A DNA stretch of 64,000 nt from Bacillus_AB infantis_C (GTDB lineage: Bacteria; Bacillota; Bacilli; Bacillales; Cytobacillaceae). The translations under genes were made by a program, and so were the position numbers. Shown here piece by piece: positions 57,985 to 64,000 of the stretch. How positions within the stretch are numbered: the first letter of the stretch is position 1; every line of letters starts with the position of its first letter. Location of the stretch: NCBI RefSeq assembly GCF_050107595.1, contig NZ_JBNILH010000007.1, positions 186,001-250,000 of the forward strand, written 5' to 3'. The notes under the pieces are model-generated. The model worked only from the letters and a program-made list of their open reading frames with translations. It made no database searches and had not been told where the DNA came from.

Positions 57985-58655
57985 TACAATGGAAGCAGTT
58001 CGATGCTTTCTTTTTTCTTCAGTCCTTCAACCATTGCGAGCCATTCGGCAGGCTTGTTGGAAAGGACGCTGTAATAGGTTTCAAGAAAATCTGCCGCAAG
58101 GGAAGCAGGTATTTCCTGCGCTTCTTCATTTGCGGGCATGAAGCACAGATCAAGACCTTTGACTGCTTCACCGTCATTCTTCCATGATGGGTGGACATAT
58201 TCAAAATTCAGGCGTCTGTAGCCCAGATGTGAAAGCACTTCCCGGCGGACAAACGGATTCATCGCCTTCACCCCGCCAAACTCGTGGCTGCCGGCCTGAT
58301 AAGGGTCATAAATCTCTGCAAACATTCCATAAAGCTCTTTGCCATTTTCCCTGGCAAGCCCTTCAAGGTCTTTCTGCCTGTTAACTGCAAGGAAGTGCCC
58401 GATGCTCAGGCCCGGCTTGCCGATGATGGTAAAATCGGTCATGGCGATATTCCAGTCAGGATAATAGCGGTACTCTGTTGCGCCTACCGCTTCGCCATCC
58501 TTGAGGGCAATAAACACCCTGATGCCGGGATCCTCAAGCGGTTCTTTCCACAATTCATATTCCAGCACCTCTTCCGGAGGGAAAACGTCCTTCATTAAAT
58601 CATGCATTTTTACGAATAATGGATCCTCAATGCTTGTAATGCGGATATACTCCAT
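57984..58655 (-). CDS. GNAT-like acetyltransferase
   Basis: A 223-aa protein with GNAT features: RVFIALKDGEAVGATEYRYYP for the core strands and GLSIGHFLAVNRQKDLEGLA in place of the acetyl-CoA loop. The classical Q/RxxGxG/A motif is not well formed, so acetyl-CoA binding is uncertain. It starts at 58655, with TTGGAGTGTG ahead. It follows a second GNAT gene by 21 bases, and both follow a nitrilase-family gene, so all three are one operon. Substrate unknown. Confidence 0.75.
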   Translation of the reverse strand: MEYIRITSIEDPLFVKMHDLMKDVFPPEEVLEYELWKEPLEDPGIRVFIALKDGEAVGATEYRYYPDWNIAMTDFTIIGKPGLSIGHFLAVNRQKDLEGLARENGKELYGMFAEIYDPYQAGSHEFGGVKAMNPFVRREVLSHLGYRRLNFEYVHPSWKNDGEAVKGLDLCFMPANEEAQEIPASLAADFLETYYSVLSNKPAEWLAMVEGLKKKESIELLPL

Positions 58656-58676
58656 CTGACACACTCCAAAAAAAGT

Positions 58677-59354
58677 TTATTTATTCTCCTGTTTAAAAGG
58701 ATTTCTCCATTCCATCAGGCAAGCATAATCCAGGGATTCCTCATCCTCCAGATATCCGGCCGCTACAGCAAGGGGGACCCGGCCGCATCCCAGCAGAAAT
58801 GAAAGGACCGGGTCCTTCAGTTCTCCAGCTGTAACCTTCCGGACATATTCTTCTGGCCTCATGAGCGCTGCATGCTTATGATAGCCCGGCATGCGCCCTC
58901 CCCCAAGCAGCCGCTCCAGCCCAAGGCCGATGACCGTATGATACATAGCCTGCATCAGAAGCTTGCCCAGGCCCAGTTTGCGGTATTTTGGACGGATGCT
59001 GATATCCACAATATATAAAGTATTTCCATTCGGGTCATGATTGCGGATATACCCTCCGTCTGTCACTTCTTCCCATGTGTGAGAAGGTGAAGAAGGGTCG
59101 AATTGGACGAGCAGCCCTGTCATTGAGCCGGCAAGCTCCCCATCAATCTCTATGCATAGCGCACCTTCCGGAAAGAGCGAAACATGGTTTTCCAGCTGCT
59201 CCCTGTTCCACCATAGTTCTTCTGGAAAAGGCGGCGGAAAGCATTCCGCCTGGATGCTGATCAGCTCAGGAAAATCTTTTCTTAGATAATTCCTGACTGC
59301 CGCCTGCAGCACCTTTTCACCATCCCGAACATAGAAACGGCTGTCGTATCCCAT
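58677..59354 (-). CDS. GNAT-family N-acetyltransferase
   Basis: A 225-aa N-acetyltransferase. The core reads LCIEIDGELAGSMTGLLVQF, and the acetyl-CoA-binding segment YIVDISIRPKYRKLGLGKLL carries the R-x-x-G-x-G-type motif. It starts at an ATG four bases downstream of the nitrilase stop, so coupling is tight. In other bacteria a GNAT of this kind is fused to a carbon-nitrogen hydrolase in one chain; here the two are separate neighbours, which supports a joint pathway (for example acetylation and deamidation of the same small molecule). Confidence 0.85.
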   Translation of the reverse strand: MGYDSRFYVRDGEKVLQAAVRNYLRKDFPELISIQAECFPPPFPEELWWNREQLENHVSLFPEGALCIEIDGELAGSMTGLLVQFDPSSPSHTWEEVTDGGYIRNHDPNGNTLYIVDISIRPKYRKLGLGKLLMQAMYHTVIGLGLERLLGGGRMPGYHKHAALMRPEEYVRKVTAGELKDPVLSFLLGCGRVPLAVAAGYLEDEESLDYACLMEWRNPFKQENK

Positions 59355-59358
59355 CTAC

Positions 59359-60234
59359 TCAGCCTTCTATCCCGGTATTTTCCCAGTCTGTATACAGGTC
59401 ATTGCGCCTGTCGCGCCAGGTCGTCACTGAACCTCTTTCCCTCACTTCATACAGCAGGCTAAGATCAAGGTCAGCAGTTACGATCATATCATTATTAAGC
59501 TCTCCTTCGGCCATGATGCCCTTTGGCGGAAACGGAATATCATTTGGCGTCAGGACTGCGGCCTGCCCGAAGTTGGCACGCATGAAGTCAACTGTTGGAA
59601 GAGATCCGACAGTGCCAGTCACAACCACATATACCTGGTTTTCAATCGCCCTTGCATGGCTGGTATAGCGGACACGGTGAAAGCCATGGCGGTCATCTGT
59701 GCAGGAAGGACAGAAAATCACATCCGCCCCTTTCGCTTTTGCCATCCTGACGATTTCAGGAAACTCAATATCATAGCAGGTAAGGACTGCAATGCGTCCC
59801 TTATCTGTGTCAAATACACTTAGGCCGTCTCCCTGGGACATATTCCATTCATGCACCTCAGTCGGCGTGATATGGAGCTTTGCCTGCTCCCCTATCCTGC
59901 CGTCCGGATAGAACAGGTGGGCCACATTGTACAATTTTCCATTTCGGCTGACAACATGGGTGCCTCCGATGATATGCATCCCTGTTTCAATTGCGAAACG
60001 GGAAAACAGCTCCCTGTACTGGTCTGTGAACCCGGGGAGTTCATTGATGGTCAGTCTTGTTCCCTGCTCACTCCCGATTGACAGAAGCTGCGTTGTGAAA
60101 AACTCTGGAAACAGGACGAACTCTGATCCATATTCCTGTGCTGTTTTTATATAATGTTCACACTGGTCAGCAAAGTCCTGGAATGAACGAATAGTATGCA
60201 AGTGGTATTGTACTGCAGAAACTCTTAATTTCAT
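59359..60234 (-). CDS. Carbon-nitrogen hydrolase (nitrilase superfamily)
   Basis: A 291-aa amidase-like enzyme with the Glu-Lys-Cys triad: Glu in FVLFPEFFTTQ, Lys in QAKLHITPTEVHEW and Cys in AVLTCYDIEFPE. The late motif VRYTSHARAIENQVYVVVTGT is also typical. The start at 60234 (AGGGGG then seven T) matches the family N-terminus; the frame is open 45 codons further upstream without support. Members hydrolyse omega-amides, N-carbamoyl or other amide bonds. First gene of the operon with two GNATs. Confidence 0.92.
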   Translation of the reverse strand: MKLRVSAVQYHLHTIRSFQDFADQCEHYIKTAQEYGSEFVLFPEFFTTQLLSIGSEQGTRLTINELPGFTDQYRELFSRFAIETGMHIIGGTHVVSRNGKLYNVAHLFYPDGRIGEQAKLHITPTEVHEWNMSQGDGLSVFDTDKGRIAVLTCYDIEFPEIVRMAKAKGADVIFCPSCTDDRHGFHRVRYTSHARAIENQVYVVVTGTVGSLPTVDFMRANFGQAAVLTPNDIPFPPKGIMAEGELNNDMIVTADLDLSLLYEVRERGSVTTWRDRRNDLYTDWENTGIEG

Positions 60235-60424
60235 AAAAAAACCCCCTAAAAATTGATGGGCCAGCCTATCATGCACTATCTTTTTGATTATGGAATATTT
60301 TTTGCTTTTTAACAAGTACTCACTTTCAAGTAAGTTGGTTACTTCCCTGTAACTATCCTTCTTCAGCATCGGTCAAGGGCATTGGGTCTGCTGCAGAAGG
60401 AAAGCACAGATATTATAGAAAACG

Positions 60425-60464
60425 AGAAAGAAGCAGCCGCTATGCACTGGCTGCTTCTTTCTTT
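60425..60464 (-). terminator. Intrinsic terminator of the ABC exporter gene
   Basis: AAAGAAGCAGCC / GGCTGCTTCTTT arms, ten-base loop, then TCTCGTTTTCT on the minus strand. Confidence 0.85.
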
Positions 60465-60474
60465 GGTGATATGA

Positions 60475-62190
60475 TCACTGCTGAAACTGGACCTGGTGAA
60501 GGCCTGCGAAAATGCCGCCTTTCGCAAGCAGTTCATCATGCCCTCCCTGCTCAGCGATCCCGTCTTCTGTCACAACAACGATCCGGTCTGCATTGCGGAT
60601 GGTTGCCAGACGGTGAGCGATCACGAGCGTCGTCCGATTTTGTGCAAGCTCTGAAAGGGCTTTTTGAATGATCATTTCCGTTTCGGTATCAAGGGCGGAT
60701 GTGGCTTCATCAAGAATAAGGATAGGCGGATTTTTCAGGAACATCCTTGCAATCGCAATCCTTTGCTTTTGCCCGCCGGATAATTTGAGTCCCCTTTCTC
60801 CGATCTGGGTTTCGTACCCGTCAGGCAGGGAATGGATAAATCCTTCCAGGTGGGCACGCTTGGCGGCTGCACGGATCTGCTCCTCGGTTGCATCCAGCAT
60901 TCCATAAGCGATATTCTCTTTTAAAGTCCCGGTGAAGAGGAATACATCCTGCTGAACGATCCCGATCTGCTTCCGCAATGATGATTGTGTCATATCCCGG
61001 ACATCCATGCCGTCGATGGTGATCCTTCCCCCATTTACATCATAAAATCTCGGAATCAGCGAGCAAATGGTTGTTTTTCCCGCTCCCGAAGGCCCGACAA
61101 AAGCCACTGTTTCCCCTGCTCTAATGGTTAAATCAATGTCTTTAAGCACCTGTTTGCTGTCATCATAGCTGAATGATACATTGTCCAATGCTATATTCCC
61201 CGTAAGGGAAGCTACTTCAATAGCGTCAGGAGCATCCTTTATTTCCGGTTCTGTATCCAGGAGTTCCATAAATCGTTTGAATCCTGCCATGCCTTTTGGA
61301 TAAAGCTCCATCAGTGCACTGATTTTGTCAATCGGCTTGAATAGGACATTCACATACAGAACGAATCCGACAAGCTCGCCATAGGAGAGCTGATTTTGGT
61401 AGCTTAGCCAGGCTCCCAGAACAAGGACGATCAGCACCATCATCCTTGTCATCATATAAATGCCTGATGAGCTGTAGGACATGATCTTGTATGCCGCAAG
61501 CTTTGCTTTCCGGAACTTCCGGTTATTGACGGAGAAGCGGGAGATCTCAAAGTCTTCATTGGTGAATGACTGGACAACGCGTACTCCGGACACACTGTCC
61601 TCTACCCTGGCATTGACATCTGCTATATCGCTGTACATCTGCTTCCATGCTTTGTTCATCCTGATATTGCAGAAAGTGATCAGCCATACGAGGAAAGGAA
61701 CGATCAGGATCGTTACAAGAGCAAGCTTCACATTGATGGTCAGCATGATCCAGAAGGCCCCGACAAAGGTCATGACCGCAATGAACAGATCCTCCGGCCC
61801 ATGATGGGCAAGCTCGCCGATATCAAATAAATCATTGGTTATCCGGCTCATAATATGCCCTGTTTTGGTATTGTCAAAAAAACGGAAAGACTGCCTTTGG
61901 ACATGGGTGAACAGCTGATGGCGCATATCTGTTTCAATGTTGATGCCCAGCTTATGGCCCCAGTAGTTGACGATATACTGCAGAAAAGTGCTCGCTATAT
62001 ATAAAGCCAGCAGACCTGCGCTGACTGATACAATCATCGACCAGTTGCCGCTTGGCAGGAGCTTATCGATAAACCATTGTACAGCAAGGGGGAAGGCGAG
62101 CTCCAGAAGGGCGACTATCACAGCCGAACTGAAATCGAGCGTAAATAGTTTTTTATGAGGTACATAATATGAAAAAAAGCGTTTTAGCAT
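60475..62190 (-). CDS. ABC exporter, fused permease-ATPase (half-transporter)
   Basis: A 571-aa type IV ABC half-transporter. Six helices lie in residues 15-300. The ATPase has Walker A AFVGPSGAGKTTICSLI, signature KLSGGQKQRIAIARM, Walker B PILILDEATSALD and H-loop VIAHRLATIRNADR. It resembles multidrug or lipid exporters (MsbA/LmrA, YknU- or YfiB-like). Only one half-transporter gene is here, so a homodimer is likely. The start follows AAAGGAGAAAG. Substrate unknown. Confidence 0.93.
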   Translation of the reverse strand: MLKRFFSYYVPHKKLFTLDFSSAVIVALLELAFPLAVQWFIDKLLPSGNWSMIVSVSAGLLALYIASTFLQYIVNYWGHKLGINIETDMRHQLFTHVQRQSFRFFDNTKTGHIMSRITNDLFDIGELAHHGPEDLFIAVMTFVGAFWIMLTINVKLALVTILIVPFLVWLITFCNIRMNKAWKQMYSDIADVNARVEDSVSGVRVVQSFTNEDFEISRFSVNNRKFRKAKLAAYKIMSYSSSGIYMMTRMMVLIVLVLGAWLSYQNQLSYGELVGFVLYVNVLFKPIDKISALMELYPKGMAGFKRFMELLDTEPEIKDAPDAIEVASLTGNIALDNVSFSYDDSKQVLKDIDLTIRAGETVAFVGPSGAGKTTICSLIPRFYDVNGGRITIDGMDVRDMTQSSLRKQIGIVQQDVFLFTGTLKENIAYGMLDATEEQIRAAAKRAHLEGFIHSLPDGYETQIGERGLKLSGGQKQRIAIARMFLKNPPILILDEATSALDTETEMIIQKALSELAQNRTTLVIAHRLATIRNADRIVVVTEDGIAEQGGHDELLAKGGIFAGLHQVQFQQ

Positions 62191-62273
62191 CTTTCTCTTT
62201 CTCCTTTTCGTGGTGTATCTTCAAATACAGCTGCGGAGCAGGCTCTGCCAGCGCTGCAGCGTTGCGGAATCTG

Positions 62274-63797
62274 TTATGACCGCATGAATTTTAAAGAAAA
62301 CTCTTCCCCGCTTATCTTCCTGAACAGATCCCCGAATTTCAGGCTGCCGGACGGCCTGATAACCTCATCCAGAAGAAAGTTCCCGAAAGCTTCAGGCTTC
62401 TCGAGAAGACCTGCTCCATGCTTCTTCTCGAAAACCTGCTTGAGCATTTCGCATGTCACATCACCCATAAAGTAATTGTGAAGATAAATCGGATGGGTAG
62501 TATAATGGATCGTGAAAGCCCAAGGAGGCTCCTCCCCGAACGGTTCCTCCTGCAGCACTTTTTTGTGATTCCTCCAATAAAGCTGGTAAACATCATCCAG
62601 CGAAGAAGCTTCATTGAGGTAAAAGCTGTGGTCAAAAAAGATCCGGCTGATGGCACGCAGCGAGTTTGTCCTCCGGTACTCCTTCAGCCTGGAAAATTGC
62701 TCTGCCGCACTTTCAGAGCCGCTGAAAAAGCTCCCGGAAAACTGCGGGCTGTAAAGAAATCCCTGAAACAAGTTCGCGATCCCTTCACTGATGATCCCGC
62801 TCACGCCTGTATTCAGAATCAATTCTTCCGGCTCCAGCAGGAAGGAATGGACAGCATGGCCTGTTTCATGGAGAAGCACACCATACTCATGGAATTTATT
62901 TTTCACATTGGCCAGTATCCGTGAATCCTTTGCCGTTTCAATCGGGAAGTTATAGCCCCATTCCGATTTGTTTTTTCTCGGAAAAATGTCATACGTAATA
63001 TTATAGCCGCTAATATCAAAGCCGAATAGAGAAAATAGCTTATTGATATTTCCAAAATAGTTGGACATATCCACTTCCTGGTTCAGCAGGGGAGCAATCT
63101 TTGCATCGATATACTGCTCATCCCAGGGCATGATTCTGTCTTCATGAAGGAACTGCTCCGCAAATCCGCCCCTCGCCTTGTCCATGGCAGGCAGGGCCTG
63201 ATGGAGCTCAGGGAGCCAATTGCAGAAGAGGTTATTGTCTAATTCATTCATCTCAAGCTGATGCGCTATGTAATTGGCTGATCCATATTCTTTGGCATAG
63301 GACTTTCTAAGACTGATGAGATCGAGGAAGCCTGCATCAACCATAGGCTGATTGATCTGATTTTTGGCAAAGAACGCTTCCCTTCTCCTGTTCTTATCAT
63401 CATCCCGGCTCATTACCTGGCCGAGCTCAACAGAGGAAACCTCCTTGCCCTGAAAAGTATATCGAAACTGGTTCAAAAGCTTGGACAGGTCATTGACTTT
63501 CCCCTGGATTTCCTCGTCCAGCTCATTCAGCTCCTGTGACAAATGGTAAGGTTTGAATAAATTGAAAACCAGCTGCAGTTTTCTTTTGTTCAGAGGGTCC
63601 TGCTCTTTTTCCAATGCTTCCCTCACCAATTCATAGCTTTTCTCATTCTTCAGCAGGCTGGTTATTTTCTGATACTGGCCTTTTAGGCCGAAATCATATC
63701 CGGCGGTATATTGTGTCCAAAGGAGGCGCCCGTACTGAGTCTGTGCTTCATGCACTTCCCTGTATATTCCTTCAATCTTATCCATTTGCTGTCCCAA
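62274..63797 (-). CDS. M3-family oligopeptidase
   Basis: A 507-aa zinc peptidase related to oligoendopeptidase F and thimet-type M3 enzymes. The metal site is YGVLLHETGHAVHSFLL, with the third ligand Glu in GIISEGIANLFQGFLY. The C-terminal region has TIHYTTHPIYLHNYFMGD. I choose TTG at 63797, because GGGGGAA lies five bases ahead; ATG at 63785 is an alternative. It is shorter than typical PepF (about 600 aa), and no signal peptide is seen. It would degrade cytoplasmic or imported peptides. Confidence 0.88.
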   Translation of the reverse strand: MGQQMDKIEGIYREVHEAQTQYGRLLWTQYTAGYDFGLKGQYQKITSLLKNEKSYELVREALEKEQDPLNKRKLQLVFNLFKPYHLSQELNELDEEIQGKVNDLSKLLNQFRYTFQGKEVSSVELGQVMSRDDDKNRRREAFFAKNQINQPMVDAGFLDLISLRKSYAKEYGSANYIAHQLEMNELDNNLFCNWLPELHQALPAMDKARGGFAEQFLHEDRIMPWDEQYIDAKIAPLLNQEVDMSNYFGNINKLFSLFGFDISGYNITYDIFPRKNKSEWGYNFPIETAKDSRILANVKNKFHEYGVLLHETGHAVHSFLLEPEELILNTGVSGIISEGIANLFQGFLYSPQFSGSFFSGSESAAEQFSRLKEYRRTNSLRAISRIFFDHSFYLNEASSLDDVYQLYWRNHKKVLQEEPFGEEPPWAFTIHYTTHPIYLHNYFMGDVTCEMLKQVFEKKHGAGLLEKPEAFGNFLLDEVIRPSGSLKFGDLFRKISGEEFSLKFMRS

Positions 63798-63919
63798 GCT
63801 GATTCCCCCAATAATTTTATTTCTATAATCGAAATACATTGACTCTATTATATTAAAAGAATATTCTGCCAGCAAGAAGGATTTTGCTGCCTGGGACTTT
63901 TATGATGCCTTTTCATAGT

Positions 63920-63948
63920 AAAAAGCGGCGTCATCCAACGCCGCTTCT
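63920..63948 (-). terminator. Intrinsic terminator near the right edge
   Basis: AAGCGGCGT / ACGCCGCTT arms with a six-base loop and TTTTTAC on the minus strand. It probably ends a minus-strand gene lying mostly beyond the window. Confidence 0.75.
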
Positions 63949-64000
63949 CAATTTGATCATATAACAAACCATACCCTTTTAATCCTGCCGGCTTCCGCCT

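Overview
The window looks like a chromosomal segment of a Bacillaceae bacterium (low to moderate G+C Firmicute). The evidence is purine-rich Shine-Dalgarno sites before almost every gene, T-rich intrinsic terminators, frequent GTG and TTG starts, and a typical Bacillus gene set: ComK, TnrA, CsoR-CopZ-CopA, MurQ-MurP-MupG with an RpiR regulator, a Dpp-type dipeptide operon with the M55 D-aminopeptidase, and an FbpA-type small protein. I cannot name genus or species. No rRNA, tRNA, IS element, prophage or CRISPR array was seen. Most genes lie on the minus strand.

Layout. 1-5.9 kb: an MFS exporter with its ArsR-type regulator, a secreted lipase-like protein, and an AraC/SRPBCC/glyoxalase-fold cluster. 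6-11.2 kb: a CNNM/CBS membrane protein, a chemoreceptor and a secreted CwlO-like NlpC/P60 hydrolase. 11.2-14.6 kb: a 49-codon small gene, a 53-bp tandem array, an SAM-cleaving enzyme, a ComK homologue and an SMR pump. 14.7-24.1 kb: peptidases (M32, S9, M20), a 2-hydroxyacid dehydrogenase, arabinofuranosidase, a PlsY-type protein and small orphan proteins. 24.2-27.5 kb: the copper module csoR-copZ-copA, plus an unlisted 40-aa membrane protein. 27.5-31.6 kb: ATP-grasp ligase, AEC transporter, cysteine-less HesB-like protein, Old Yellow Enzyme and ABM monooxygenase. 31.8-35.4 kb: MurNAc recycling (murQ, murP, mupG). 35.6-36.5 kb: a second, larger 53-bp array, followed by a frameshifted NERD gene. 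37.4-46.8 kb: TauE/SafE permease, the dppABCDFE-like operon, an M42 aminopeptidase and an Lrp regulator. 47-52.3 kb: amidohydrolase, OFA-type transporter, then fdhD-moaA-osmC. 52.4-57.7 kb: HAD and MBL hydrolases, a MurR-like regulator, a decayed nuclease gene, tnrA and an fbpA-like pair. 57.8-64 kb: a hairpin repeat, two GNATs, a nitrilase, an ABC exporter and an M3 peptidase.

How it fits together. Peptide and cell-wall scavenging is a theme. The Dpp importer, DppA, M42, M20, S9, M32 and M3 peptidases handle peptides; MurP/MupG/MurQ recover MurNAc. The regulators seen (TnrA, a MurR-like RpiR protein, an Lrp protein, plus candidate cre and CodY sites) fit nutrient-limitation control. The copper genes have two operators of identical design (TATACC-N7-GGTATR).

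The most unusual feature is the pair of intergenic tandem arrays (about 11.87-12.28 kb and 35.66-36.48 kb). Both have a period of exactly 53 bp. In both, each unit forms a 9-10 bp stem around a purine-rich loop that, read on the minus strand, resembles AAARRGGAC. The stems have quite different sequences, and the imperfect pair in each is C-A on the plus strand but G-U on the minus strand. This looks like one structural family with two stem sequences, perhaps acting as minus-strand RNA. I do not recognise it as a named element.
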